Origin: a bacterium
GTDB lineage: Bacteria; Bacillota_I; Bacilli_A; Izemoplasmatales; Hujiaoplasmataceae
NCBI GenBank assembly: GCA_030684695.1
Contig: JAUXXX010000019.1
Coordinates: 1-39,877, forward strand
Reading direction: 5' to 3'
Length of the DNA stretch: 39,877 bases
Each line of letters begins with the position of its first letter. Position 1 is the first letter of the stretch. The position numbers and the translations under genes were made by a program. The notes below the pieces were generated by a model. That model had not been told where the DNA came from. It saw nothing but the letters and a program-made list of their open reading frames with translations, and searched no databases. Of this stretch, positions 1-8,011 are shown in pieces.

Positions 1-129
1 ACAAACGATACTTATTGTTTCATTGTTTTCGTTATAATTCACTCACCTCATTCCAAATCATTGAAATTAACATTCAATACAATACTGAATCATCCGATCT
101 CAAAATAGAAGATATCAGACATTGAAAAA

Positions 130-153
130 GTCCTCCGAAAGAAAAGGGAGGAC
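130..153. terminator. Hairpin resembling a bidirectional terminator
   Basis: GTCCTCC (130-136) and GGAGGAC (147-153) form a 7-bp GC-rich stem with a 10-nt loop. It is flanked by an A-run upstream and T-rich sequence downstream, so on the minus strand the stem is followed by five Ts. It could end minus-strand transcription coming from the flavodoxin-like gene, or a plus-strand gene lying left of the window. Confidence 0.5.
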
Positions 154-170
154 ATTTTGCATAATTTTTA

Positions 171-268
171 GATTTTATGATACAAACATTCATCTCAAAA
201 CTTTACAAAGACATCAAATCTTTTCTTTCTCTTTTGAGATAAGTTATTGGTCTTTGTATCAAAAAATC
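171..268. repeat. 98-bp nested inverted-repeat element
   Basis: The ends GATTTTATGATACAAA (171-186) and TTTGTATCAAAAAATC (253-268) are inverted repeats matching at 15 of 16 positions. Inside lies a second, perfect 9-bp pair, ATCTCAAAA (192-200) and TTTTGAGAT (232-240). Together they give a two-part stem with an AT-rich loop. The right end overlaps the stop codon of the neighbouring flavodoxin-like gene. It may be a folded 3' UTR or a small MITE-like remnant; no clear target-site duplication was seen. Confidence 0.5.
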
Positions 269-791
269 AATGTCTATACTTCATTGACCTAACATAATCG
301 ACAATTGGTTGGATATGCAACTCATCAACATAATTAGTAGGATTTATAAAACCATTGAGAAATTCGATTTCCTCTTGTGTTTTGTCTGGTTTTTTTAGAA
401 GAGAATTTTTTCCGATGGATAGAAAGAATTTCATGATACCTTTGACTTTGTTAAAATCAAGCCCACCAGGGAGGTAAAAGAATTTATGTAATAATAGCGA
501 ATTTGATGTGAAATTGTGATCTGTGATTTTCTTTACTTCTTCTTCGACCCCAGAGTTTCCACCACATGCAAAAATGATGGATGGTTTTTTAGAAAACATC
601 TTAAGAGCTTTTGATAAACCATTCATCTTTCCAATATATACGCCTGTTCCGAAAATAATAGTATCATAATTAGATATTTCTGATTTTCGAAACTTAGTAA
701 ATGGTCTTAACTCGGCGTTTAGAGCATCAGCTATCCAAGAAGCGTACTGTAAAGTGTTTCCGTACTTGCTTAAATATAGAACTATAATCAT
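267..791 (-). CDS. Flavodoxin-domain protein
   Basis: A 174-residue protein beginning MIIVLYLSKYGNT. This is the first beta strand plus the phosphate-binding loop of a flavodoxin fold, close to the T/S-x-x-G-N-T pattern that holds the FMN phosphate. The segment DTIIFGTGVYIGKMNG (about residues 44-59) fits the second FMN loop as seen in HemG-like and related flavodoxin-domain proteins. The start at 791 is chosen because AAAGGAG lies six to seven bases upstream on the coding strand; a longer reading frame to 833 lacks a good site. It is a probable FMN electron carrier or small oxidoreductase. The partner is unknown, and the gene lies 69 bases downstream of a small membrane-protein gene, possibly co-transcribed. 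Confidence 0.72.
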   Translation of the reverse strand: MIIVLYLSKYGNTLQYASWIADALNAELRPFTKFRKSEISNYDTIIFGTGVYIGKMNGLSKALKMFSKKPSIIFACGGNSGVEEEVKKITDHNFTSNSLLLHKFFYLPGGLDFNKVKGIMKFFLSIGKNSLLKKPDKTQEEIEFLNGFINPTNYVDELHIQPIVDYVRSMKYRH

Positions 792-860
792 TATTCTCTC
801 CTTTATATTATTCTGCTTATATGAAACACACAAATTATTCCTTCTTGAGTAAGGATAACA

Positions 861-1241
861 TTAGAAAATTGCTATTAAAATAACAGCAATAAGTGTCAAT
901 ACATTAATAGGACCCCATACCATTCTCTCGGGTTTGCTAGGAGTAATCAAATTCATAACTGAGCCTAATGAAAAAAATGCAACTACAAACCAAATTCCTA
1001 TGGAGCCAATTGAAGATGGTTGATTGTCTATCAAGTTTGTCTTAATCAAAACCACATATACAAAAAACCACAGAATCATTATTTGGATAAGCGGAATGAA
1101 CCTCATGTGTTTTGGTAAACGTTCTGGAAATTTTCCTCCCATTGCGTATTTTCCAAGCGGAGCTCCAAAAAATAGTGCCAATTGAAAAATGGTAACAAGT
1201 ATAGAAATTATAAGATAGTAAGTTCCTAACACAACATTCAT
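861..1241 (-). CDS. Small four-helix membrane protein, unknown function
   Basis: A 126-residue hydrophobic protein. Four likely transmembrane helices are visible, at roughly residues 5-27, 47-67, 79-98 and 108-126. Between the first two lies a polar loop, LGKYAMGGKFPERLPKHMR, that looks conserved in character (G-K-x-P-x-x-L-P). No catalytic motif is recognised, so the function is unknown. It sits just upstream of the flavodoxin-like gene on the same strand. No strong ribosome-binding site precedes the ATG at 1241, so the start is the first plausible one rather than a supported one. Confidence 0.6.
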   Translation of the reverse strand: MNVVLGTYYLIISILVTIFQLALFFGAPLGKYAMGGKFPERLPKHMRFIPLIQIMILWFFVYVVLIKTNLIDNQPSSIGSIGIWFVVAFFSLGSVMNLITPSKPERMVWGPINVLTLIAVILIAIF

Positions 1242-1623
1242 CTATTTTTTCGAAGCAAACGGTCGTAAGCTTCATCCTCCAAGCATCAGTTTTTTTATAA
1301 CAAAAGGTTTGAATTTAACGATTTATAGATAGTTATTACTTTTTTATGCGATATAGAGTGATAACACAACATATATCTATTGTTCGTTGAGTTCATTATA
1401 CTATAATTTCGAACCCATCTGTGTAAACTTATAGTAAAATAATGCAAAGTGATTATAGACGAAACTATATATCTGAAAACCATTGTACCTGTACATATAA
1501 ACTTGCTCAAGATATAAGTTTCACATTATTTTTGATAAGAAACAAGGACAAATATAAAAAGACCCTCTTTCATAAATATCAACAAAATAGTTGAGTTATC
1601 TATGCAAAAAGGCCAAAATATAA
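1242..1623. other. Intergenic region, no convincing gene
   Basis: About 380 bases of AT-rich sequence between the small membrane-protein gene and the butyrate kinase gene. The short open frames here have no ribosome-binding site and low-complexity composition. A TATAAT on the minus strand (1395-1400) could be the -10 box of the membrane-protein/flavodoxin unit, but no good -35 box sits at the right distance. No strong terminator hairpin was found downstream of buk; only a weak TCAAC/GTTGA pair near 1580-1595. Confidence 0.4.
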
Positions 1624-2697
1624 TTAATATGATAATAATTGTTCTTGTTTGAGTAAAACTCGTAATGCCCCTTCCGCAAGAGCTCTCATTTCATCTTCTC
1701 CTGGATAGATTGTGAGCGGGATGATTGGTGAACAGTATTGTTGTAACATATCAATCAGCGGTTTGTTATAAGCGAGTCCACCCGTGATTAATACCGCATC
1801 AATTTGTCCTTTTGCCACAAAATAGAGGCTACCAATTTCTTTGGCCACTTGATATGCCATGGCTTGTAAGTAAAAACGAGCTTCTTCGTCTCCATCTTCG
1901 ACACGTTTTTGAATGACCAGTCCATTAGAGGTTCCTAAGTAACTCACTAGTCCGCCACCGCCAACAAGCATTCTTTTAATTTCGTCTTTGGTGTGTTTGC
2001 CTGAAAAACACAAATCAATCAATGGATAACTAGGAACTTGTCCGGTTCGTTCAGGAGAAAACGGTCCATCTCCTCCTAAGGCATTGTTCACATCAAGTAC
2101 TTTTCCAAGATGGTGCCATCCTACAGAAATTCCACCACCTAAGTGACATACAATGAGTTTTAAATCGTGATAATCTTTTCCAATCGCTCTGGCATGACGT
2201 AAGGCAATCGCCTTTTGATTCAGTGCGTGGAATACCGAAGTACGATCAATTTCCTTGACACCACTGACTCTAGCGATGTCATGCATTTCATCGATGCACA
2301 CCGGATTTACGATATAGGAGCTTCTACCATTGGCTTTTGCAAATTCAAACGCAAGCATCGCCCCTAAATTAGAAGCATGTTTCCCAAATTGTGCCTTTTT
2401 TAAATCATTGACCATTTGCTGAGTAATCAAATATGTTCCACTTTCCTTGAGTGGGCGAAGCATTCCACCTCTTCCCACAAAGATGTCCATTTGATCCATT
2501 CGATATCCTTGTTCGATCACGAAATCAAGGATGATTTGTTTCCGAAAAGAGAGTTGATCATTGATGTCTGGAAACTGCTTAATGACTTCGACATCATGAC
2601 GAAGGGTCTTTTCTTGAATAAGTTTATCGCTATTAAAGATGGCAACTTTGGTCGATGTAGACCCTGGATTGATTACTAGCATGAGTACATTATTCAC
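1624..2697 (-). CDS. buk: Butyrate kinase (branched-chain acyl kinase)
   Basis: A 357-residue acetate/butyrate kinase-family enzyme. It converts acyl phosphate plus ADP to the free acid plus ATP, the energy-yielding last step of the pathway. The N-terminal VINPGSTSTK phosphate loop, CHLGGGISVG in mid-protein, GGDGPFSPERTG and the C-terminal LITGGLAYN segment are hallmarks, and the length matches butyrate kinases (about 355-360) rather than acetate kinase (about 400). The start is read as GTG at 2697, behind AGGGGTGAT, giving an 8-base overlap with ptb and probable translational coupling; an ATG at 2682 is the alternative. It is the last gene of the bcd-vor-ptb-buk unit. The neighbours suggest isobutyrate, isovalerate and 2-methylbutyrate rather than butyrate as products. 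Confidence 0.93.
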   Translation of the reverse strand: MNNVLMLVINPGSTSTKVAIFNSDKLIQEKTLRHDVEVIKQFPDINDQLSFRKQIILDFVIEQGYRMDQMDIFVGRGGMLRPLKESGTYLITQQMVNDLKKAQFGKHASNLGAMLAFEFAKANGRSSYIVNPVCIDEMHDIARVSGVKEIDRTSVFHALNQKAIALRHARAIGKDYHDLKLIVCHLGGGISVGWHHLGKVLDVNNALGGDGPFSPERTGQVPSYPLIDLCFSGKHTKDEIKRMLVGGGGLVSYLGTSNGLVIQKRVEDGDEEARFYLQAMAYQVAKEIGSLYFVAKGQIDAVLITGGLAYNKPLIDMLQQYCSPIIPLTIYPGEDEMRALAEGALRVLLKQEQLLSY

Positions 2698-3583
2698 AAA
2701 GCATCACCCCTAACGCAATCGAATGTAATTTGGTCGATGCTTCATCGGCACGACTTGTTAACACGATTGGTACTTTCGCACCAATCACCATACCAGCAGC
2801 ACTGGCACTTGCTAAAAATACACTGGTTTTATAAAAGATATTTCCAGCATCTAAATTGGGAAATAATAAAATATCGGCTACTCCTGCTACACTACTATGA
2901 ATCCCTTTGTGTTTGACACTTTCAAGAGAAACTAAATTATCAATCGCAAACGGACCATCGATCAAGAAATCTCCAGGATATTGATGATAATGTTCCATGA
3001 TTGCTTGAGCATCGACGGTAGAAGCAATTTTAGGATTGACTTTTTCTACTGCCGAAACCAAACCAACTTTTGGGATAATATAACCTAATTTTTTAGTTAA
3101 ATACACTGCATTTTCAATGATTTGACACTTTTCTTCCACACTGGGTTGGATGTTCATCGCTCCGTCTGTGATGTAAAGTACGCGATCCAAAGTGGGATAA
3201 GACAACAATCCAACATGGGATAATAGCGGGCGAGATTTAATACCCGTCTGACTATTTACAACTCCTTTTAAGAGAATTTTGGTGTCAATCAGACCCTTCA
3301 TAATGAGATCAGCTTGTCCAGTATTTACTAAGTTCATCGTTTGTAATACTGCATCTTCATCACTTATTGCATGATGAATACTCACTTGTTTTTCAATTTT
3401 TTCTGTCATACAAAAAGCGTTGATTTGATCAGAATTTCCAATCAAAATAGCCTCAATGATTCCTAAATGAATGGCTTCTGCAATCGCATGAATGACCAAA
3501 TCGTCGTGTGCGTTGCACACCACGATTCTTTTTCGTTGTGCGTTTTTAGCTAGGTCAAGTAATTGAGTTACCGATCTAAGCAT
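2690..3583 (-). CDS. ptb: Phosphate butyryltransferase
   Basis: A 297-residue phosphotransacylase-family protein (PTA/PTB fold). It exchanges CoA of an acyl-CoA for phosphate, feeding the kinase encoded directly downstream. Family features are RIVVCNAHDDLVIHAI near the start, ADLIMKGLIDTK in the middle and the C-terminal SASAAGMVIGAKVPIVLTSRAD motif. The start at 3583 gives MLRSVTQLL, normal length, and an 8-base overlap with the upstream gamma-subunit gene. A longer frame to 3625 would overlap it by 50 bases and is less likely. Paired with butyrate kinase, it makes substrate-level ATP from branched-chain acyl-CoAs produced by the oxidoreductase upstream. Confidence 0.93.
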   Translation of the reverse strand: MLRSVTQLLDLAKNAQRKRIVVCNAHDDLVIHAIAEAIHLGIIEAILIGNSDQINAFCMTEKIEKQVSIHHAISDEDAVLQTMNLVNTGQADLIMKGLIDTKILLKGVVNSQTGIKSRPLLSHVGLLSYPTLDRVLYITDGAMNIQPSVEEKCQIIENAVYLTKKLGYIIPKVGLVSAVEKVNPKIASTVDAQAIMEHYHQYPGDFLIDGPFAIDNLVSLESVKHKGIHSSVAGVADILLFPNLDAGNIFYKTSVFLASASAAGMVIGAKVPIVLTSRADEASTKLHSIALGVMLCE

Positions 3584-4139
3584 GTATAAGACCCTGCTTT
3601 CTAATGAAATCTCTTCCTGCTTCAATGGCTTTCACATTTAGTTCAACCATATGAGCTTTTCGTTCTCCTAATACATAGGCCAATACTTTATGAATGGTGG
3701 AATCTTCGAAAATTTTGCTTTTTTCTAAGTAAGCTCCTAGCATTACCATATTAATTACTTGAATACTCCCAAGTTCAAGGGCGATATCATTGATTGGAAC
3801 ACCTATGACTTCGACTCCTTCGACTAAAACAGTTTCACTAACAAGGGAATTATTGTATAGAATAAAACCACCTTGTTTGACACGATCCATAAACTTAATC
3901 AAGGAAGGATAATTGAATGCAAGCAAATGATGGGACTTTAAAAATACGGGAGAATTAATTGGTTTTTTGGAGACAATCACCGCACAGTTTGCGGTTCCAC
4001 CTCTCGTTTCAGGACCATAAGATGGGCTCCACAATCCATTCAAATCTTCACTAGTCGCTGCATAAGCAAGAATTTGACCAGCCATCATGACTCCTTGACC
4101 ACCAAATCCTGCAATTCGAATGTTTACGGCATCATTCAT
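3576..4139 (-). CDS. vorC: 2-oxoacid:ferredoxin oxidoreductase, gamma subunit
   Basis: A 187-residue protein of the POR/KOR/VOR gamma family. It opens with the typical RIAGFGGQGVMMAGQILAYA glycine-rich segment and carries SYGPETRGGTANCAVIVS, a family signature of the CoA-handling subunit. It should associate with the alpha, beta and delta products encoded upstream to oxidise branched-chain 2-oxoacids to acyl-CoA plus CO2, reducing ferredoxin in the cytoplasm. The ATG at 4139 follows AGGTGA by five bases and overlaps the beta stop codon by 8 bases. A GTG at 4148 is possible but lacks a ribosome-binding site. The substrate assignment (VOR rather than KOR) rests on the neighbouring leucine dehydrogenase, ptb and buk. 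Confidence 0.88.
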   Translation of the reverse strand: MNDAVNIRIAGFGGQGVMMAGQILAYAATSEDLNGLWSPSYGPETRGGTANCAVIVSKKPINSPVFLKSHHLLAFNYPSLIKFMDRVKQGGFILYNNSLVSETVLVEGVEVIGVPINDIALELGSIQVINMVMLGAYLEKSKIFEDSTIHKVLAYVLGERKAHMVELNVKAIEAGRDFIRKQGLIHA

Positions 4140-4881
4140 GGAATTCACCTGTATCTTTAAATAGTTTTAATGGGAATACTGGAATCATGTGTTCTTCCAA
4201 CCATTTTAAAGAATCCACTGGCTTAATACCCCAGTTTACTGGACAAGTAGACAAGATTTCTACCATTGTAAACCCACGTTTTTCTTGTTGATATTGAAAC
4301 GCCTTTTTAATGGCTTTCTTCGCATTTCTAATGTGTTTTGGAGTGGTAACAGTAACTCGTTCCAAATAGGCAACTCCATCAATTGTTGCAAACATTTCGC
4401 TGACTTTGATGGGGCTTCCATGTTGTTGTAACACACGGCCAAATGGAGAAGTAGTCGTTTTTTGACCAATCAATGAAGTAGGCGCCATTTGTCCACCTGT
4501 CATACCATAAATGGCATTATTGACGAAAATGACTGTAATGTTTTCACCGCGATTGGCAGCATGAATGGTTTCTGCTATACCAATAGATGCCAAATCGCCA
4601 TCTCCTTGATAAGTAAAAATAATATTATCCGGTAATACACGTTTGATTCCTGTAGCGACTGCACACGCTCTTCCATGAGGTGCTTGTTGCATGTCACAAT
4701 TAAAGAAGTCATAACTAAATACCGAACAACCAACAGATGCAATTCCGATGGTATCTGGAAGTAATCCGAGTTCAACCAAGCATTCGCCAACCAACTTATG
4801 TACGATTCCATGAGTACATCCTGGGCAATAGGTCAAAGCATTGTCTGTAAGACCTGCAGACTTTTGATATTTAACGGCCAT
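4132..4881 (-). CDS. vorB: 2-oxoacid:ferredoxin oxidoreductase, beta subunit (thiamine diphosphate)
   Basis: A 249-residue subunit that binds thiamine diphosphate and a proximal [4Fe-4S] cluster. YCPGCTHG gives Cys19 and Cys22; further cysteines at 52 and near 213 (STCPVNWG) can complete the cluster. The thiamine motif starts at GDGD (93-96) and ends with VNNAIYGMTGGQ. This is the standard beta architecture of four-subunit archaeal/clostridial 2-oxoacid oxidoreductases. It starts at ATG 4881, one base after the alpha stop codon, consistent with coupled translation. Function: decarboxylation of the 2-oxoacid and electron transfer toward the ferredoxin-like delta subunit. Confidence 0.92.
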   Translation of the reverse strand: MAVKYQKSAGLTDNALTYCPGCTHGIVHKLVGECLVELGLLPDTIGIASVGCSVFSYDFFNCDMQQAPHGRACAVATGIKRVLPDNIIFTYQGDGDLASIGIAETIHAANRGENITVIFVNNAIYGMTGGQMAPTSLIGQKTTTSPFGRVLQQHGSPIKVSEMFATIDGVAYLERVTVTTPKHIRNAKKAIKKAFQYQQEKRGFTMVEILSTCPVNWGIKPVDSLKWLEEHMIPVFPLKLFKDTGEFHE

Positions 4882-4882
4882 C

Positions 4883-5950
4883 TTATTTCACCACCGTTTC
4901 TTGGAAGCGTTCAATTGCACGAACTACTTCCTCTACTTCTGGAATCATTCCACCGGTTCTTCCAAAGAACCCAACTGGATGTTTTCCATTGTTTGCGATT
5001 AATACGTCATCAAGCATTTGTCCCAAACTCATTTCAGTACATAAAATACCTTTGATGTTCGATGGAATTTGTTTGAATGCTTCTTTGGGGAATGGCCATA
5101 ATGAAATAGGTCGGATTAATCCCACGTTGATGCCTTTTTCCTTTAAGACTTCTAGTGCACTACGAACAATTCGTGACATGGTGCCATAGGCCACAATAAC
5201 ATATTCTGCTTTTTCCATATTGATACATTCAAAACGCGTTTCATTCTTAATGACGTTTTGATATTTGGCTTGTAGTTTTAAATTGTGATTTTCAAGTTTT
5301 TGCGGATCAATGTTTAAACTTGATACAACGTTTCTACCAGAATGGTTTTTCATTCCATTCGTTGCCCAATCCTTGGGTGGTAAAAACCGTTTTTTGATGG
5401 GTTTGTTAAGATCGACCGATTCCATCATTTGACCAAGTAATCCATCGACTAACACCATGACAGGGTTGCGATAATAATCCGCGATATCAAAGGATTCTTT
5501 GATAATATCAATGGTTTCTTGAATGGTTTCAGGAGCGAAAACGATGACGTGATAGTCTCCATTTCCTCCCCCTCTTGTGGCTTGATAATAATCTGCTTGA
5601 GAAGGTTGTATTCCCCCAAGACCAGGTCCACCGCGCATCACACTTACGATTAAACAAGGAAGTTCAGCTCCAGTAATATAGCTAATTCCTTCTTGTTTCA
5701 ACGCAATTCCTGGCGATGAGGAAGAAGTCATCACACGTTTTCCAGCGCCTGCAGCACCATAGACCATATTAATGGCTGCAACTTCAGACTCTGCTTGAAC
5801 AAACACTTTATTATGCTCAATCATATATTTGGAAAGATATTCTGGTATTTCATTTTGAGGGGTAATGGGATATCCATAAAACGCATCGCATCCACCTAAT
5901 ACTGCAGCTAACCCGATGGCTTCGTTTCCCTTCATCAATACTTTAGGCAT
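4883..5950 (-). CDS. vorA: 2-oxoacid:ferredoxin oxidoreductase, alpha subunit
   Basis: A 355-residue alpha subunit, pyrimidine-binding side of the thiamine enzyme. It starts MPKVLMKGNEAIGLAAVLGG, followed by CDAFYGYPITPQNEI, ESEVAAINMVYGAAGAGKR and MTSSSSPG, all typical of VOR/KOR alpha chains. The C-terminal part (YVIVAYGTMSRIVRSAL onward) matches the transketolase-C-like domain. The ATG at 5950 lies nine bases after GGAGG and overlaps the delta stop by 8 bases; an upstream extension to 6013 inside the delta gene is not needed. Acting with beta, gamma and delta it should make isobutyryl-, isovaleryl- or 2-methylbutyryl-CoA. Confidence 0.92.
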   Translation of the reverse strand: MPKVLMKGNEAIGLAAVLGGCDAFYGYPITPQNEIPEYLSKYMIEHNKVFVQAESEVAAINMVYGAAGAGKRVMTSSSSPGIALKQEGISYITGAELPCLIVSVMRGGPGLGGIQPSQADYYQATRGGGNGDYHVIVFAPETIQETIDIIKESFDIADYYRNPVMVLVDGLLGQMMESVDLNKPIKKRFLPPKDWATNGMKNHSGRNVVSSLNIDPQKLENHNLKLQAKYQNVIKNETRFECINMEKAEYVIVAYGTMSRIVRSALEVLKEKGINVGLIRPISLWPFPKEAFKQIPSNIKGILCTEMSLGQMLDDVLIANNGKHPVGFFGRTGGMIPEVEEVVRAIERFQETVVK

Positions 5951-6167
5951 TTGTAATATCCTCCACAGTGATGACAGAATCAGGACACATAGTGGCACAT
6001 TGTGCACACGCAATGCATTTATCCATATCGGTCACCTTTATAATGTTATATCCTGATTTATTCATTGCTACTTTATCCATGTAAAGAATCTTCACAGGGC
6101 AAAACGCAACGCAAAGCAAGCAGCCTTTGCACTTTTCGTATTCAAATGTTATTCGACCTTTTGGCAT
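5943..6167 (-). CDS. vorD: 2-oxoacid:ferredoxin oxidoreductase, delta subunit (2x[4Fe-4S])
   Basis: A 74-residue ferredoxin-like subunit. Two classic cluster motifs are present: C13-x2-C16-x2-C19-x3-C23-P and C51-x2-C54-x2-C57-x3-C61-P. It carries electrons from the thiamine-bound intermediate to free ferredoxin. A good Shine-Dalgarno (AGGAGG) precedes ATG 6167. It is separate from, not fused to, the other subunits, so the enzyme is the four-chain type. It lies 12 bases after the P-loop ATPase gene. Confidence 0.92.
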   Translation of the reverse strand: MPKGRITFEYEKCKGCLLCVAFCPVKILYMDKVAMNKSGYNIIKVTDMDKCIACAQCATMCPDSVITVEDITNA

Positions 6168-6179
6168 AGTTCCTCCTAC

Positions 6180-6830
6180 TTAATTCCAGCTAGTTTGAAA
6201 GTATCTTGTGAATGGAATAACTTCTCCCGCGAATGTGTAATCAATGGGAAGAAGCGACTTTTCAATGATGGTATAAACAATCGCTTTGTTGGTTTCTTTT
6301 GAAGCTTGACGTAAAAAGGTATCGCCTTCAATCAAATTCTCAACTGTTGTCTCTTTTAATAAATTTGTATTATTAATCAAACCGGTAATTTCAATTTGAC
6401 CGGTAGCTTCAATCTTGGTGATTAGTTTTATTACTTGTTCAACACTAGAGGTCTCCATTCGAAATGGATTCACCACAAGAAATAGATCCACTGGTGTATT
6501 CACGCAATAATCGCCAAACTGCTGGAGCAATTTGGCGCCTAAATCATTCCCGCCCAAGTCATAAATCGCTGTAATAGATTCATCCAAGAAAGGTCGATAC
6601 ACTTCTCCACCGATAAAGGGGAGATCTGCGTACATTCCATCTTTAAGTTGGTTGGATAAGACCTCTACTTGATGACTCTTTAACAAGGCAACTTGCTCTC
6701 TTGAGCGGAAATACGGATTGATAACATCCAAATCAACGACTACATTTGCCCGCTTGATGATGGCTAGATTGATTGCAATCTCTGTTTTACCAGAACCATA
6801 GTAGCCGGTTAAAAAGGTAATACGATTCAT
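6180..6830 (-). CDS. P-loop ATPase of unknown role in the vor operon
   Basis: A 216-residue soluble protein of the SIMIBI-like P-loop NTPase group. The Walker A motif is LTGYYGSGKTE (about residues 7-17). Then come VVDLDVINPYFRSREQ, whose acidic pair resembles the deviant switch of MinD/CobQ-like ATPases, IYDLGGNDLGAKLL (Walker B-like, about 90-103) and GLINNTNLLKETT (about 150-162). No DNA-binding or membrane-targeting tail is visible. Its ATG directly abuts the bcd stop codon with no clear ribosome-binding site, so translation is probably coupled. A role in maturation, cofactor handling or regulation of the iron-sulfur oxidoreductase is a guess from position only. Confidence 0.72.
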   Translation of the reverse strand: MNRITFLTGYYGSGKTEIAINLAIIKRANVVVDLDVINPYFRSREQVALLKSHQVEVLSNQLKDGMYADLPFIGGEVYRPFLDESITAIYDLGGNDLGAKLLQQFGDYCVNTPVDLFLVVNPFRMETSSVEQVIKLITKIEATGQIEITGLINNTNLLKETTVENLIEGDTFLRQASKETNKAIVYTIIEKSLLPIDYTFAGEVIPFTRYFQTSWN

Positions 6831-7901
6831 CTATCGTTTGATGTAATTCGCGTGTAAACGATTAATCGTTTGAATGCGATTCTTTGCATAAACCTTCGCA
6901 GCTTGTTGGGTATCGATGTTTTCACGTTTCGCAATTTCAAAAATTTCAAGTAGGCGATCATGAATCCGTTCAATCTCACGTACGGCTTTGTCACGGTTGT
7001 AGGTTTTTAACTCATGATACACATTGATAAGCCCGCCTGCATTAATAACGAAATCAGGAGCGTATAAAATACCCATATCTTTAATCATGTTTCCATGTTT
7101 TTCTTCATCCATCAACACATTATTGGCCGTTCCAGCAATCACCAATGCTTTGATTTGAGGAATGGTTTCATCATTGAGTACAGCTCCAAGGGCACAAGGA
7201 GCGAACACATCCACATTCGCTGAAAAAATCTTGTCAGGTGTGAGGTATTCGACTTCAGGATGCTCTCTTTTCATCCGATCGATGTGTTTTTGATTAATTT
7301 CAGAGAAATAAATTTTCTTCGCTTTATGTTCTACTAAATATTTGATTAGGTAATAACCTGTTTGTCCAGCCCCTTGAACAGCAAAAGAGTATTTAGAAAT
7401 TTCGTCATCGCCAAAGGTAAAACGTAATGCTGCACGAATCCCATGGAATGCTCCTAAAGCAGTCATTGGGGATGGGTTACCTGATTTTCCTTCAAGTCCT
7501 ACTACATAATCGGTTTCCATATTCACAAAATCCATATCTTTCGTTCCAGTGTTCACATCTTCTGCCGTAATATAACGACCATTTAAACTTTGAACATAGC
7601 GACCAAGTGCACGGAAATAAGCTTCGTTTTTTACAGTGTTTGCATCACCAATTAATACGGTTTTTCCACCACCTAAATTAAGTCCAGCTGCTGCTGCTTT
7701 GTAGGTCATCCCTCTAGATAAACGAAGGCAATCTAATACCGCTTCGTCTTCCGTCTGATAGTTCCAGAGTCGAGTTCCACCAAGTGCAGGCCCTAAGGTT
7801 GTATCGTGGATACAAGTGACACCCTTTAATCCTGTTGTCTTGTCATAAAAATAGACAATTTGTTCATAACCATGCTTCTCCATGTAGTCAAATTTGTTCA
7901 T
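6831..7901 (-). CDS. bcd: Leucine (branched-chain amino acid) dehydrogenase
   Basis: A 356-residue Glu/Leu/Phe/Val dehydrogenase. The substrate domain has GGTRLWNY and the catalytic-lysine region MTYKAAAAGLNLGGGKTVL. The NAD-binding domain follows with AVQGAGQTGYYLI (a GxGxxG variant, near residue 180), and APDFVINAGGLINVYHEL near the C-terminus. The length matches leucine dehydrogenases (about 350-365) and is much shorter than glutamate dehydrogenase (about 420-450). It deaminates leucine, valine and isoleucine to 2-oxoacids, the substrates of the oxidoreductase encoded next. AAGGAGG sits seven to eight bases before ATG 7901. As first gene of the unit it lies behind a promoter with a cre-like box. 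Confidence 0.92.
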   Translation of the reverse strand: MNKFDYMEKHGYEQIVYFYDKTTGLKGVTCIHDTTLGPALGGTRLWNYQTEDEAVLDCLRLSRGMTYKAAAAGLNLGGGKTVLIGDANTVKNEAYFRALGRYVQSLNGRYITAEDVNTGTKDMDFVNMETDYVVGLEGKSGNPSPMTALGAFHGIRAALRFTFGDDEISKYSFAVQGAGQTGYYLIKYLVEHKAKKIYFSEINQKHIDRMKREHPEVEYLTPDKIFSANVDVFAPCALGAVLNDETIPQIKALVIAGTANNVLMDEEKHGNMIKDMGILYAPDFVINAGGLINVYHELKTYNRDKAVREIERIHDRLLEIFEIAKRENIDTQQAAKVYAKNRIQTINRLHANYIKR

Positions 7902-7933
7902 TTTGTTCCTCCTTATAGTCTAATCGCGTTTAA

Positions 7934-7981
7934 CGTAAACGCTTACAAAAATATTATAACACTGTGTCAATAGATTTCAAA
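7934..7981 (-). promoter_or_regulatory. bcd operon promoter with CcpA cre-like site
   Basis: On the minus strand a -35 TTTGAA (7976-7981), a 17-bp spacer and -10 TATAAT (7953-7958) are followed at the expected transcription start by TGTAAGCGTTTACG (7934-7947). That box matches the CcpA cre consensus TGWAARCGYTWNCW except for its last base. A cre box over the start site normally represses by blocking polymerase, so the branched-chain amino-acid operon would be shut down when preferred sugars are present. No ccpA gene lies in this window. Confidence 0.6.
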
Positions 7982-8011
7982 GAAAAAAATGAAGTTGTTA
8001 TAAAAAGAAAA

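Noticed and set aside
1-111. Open reading stretch entering from the left edge on the plus strand
   Set aside because: Only about 36 codons are visible, without recognisable similarity or codon signature, so it cannot be called a gene end.
1295-1510. 71-codon minus-strand frame between the small membrane protein and buk
   Set aside because: It has no ribosome-binding site, has low-complexity composition and spans a likely promoter region.
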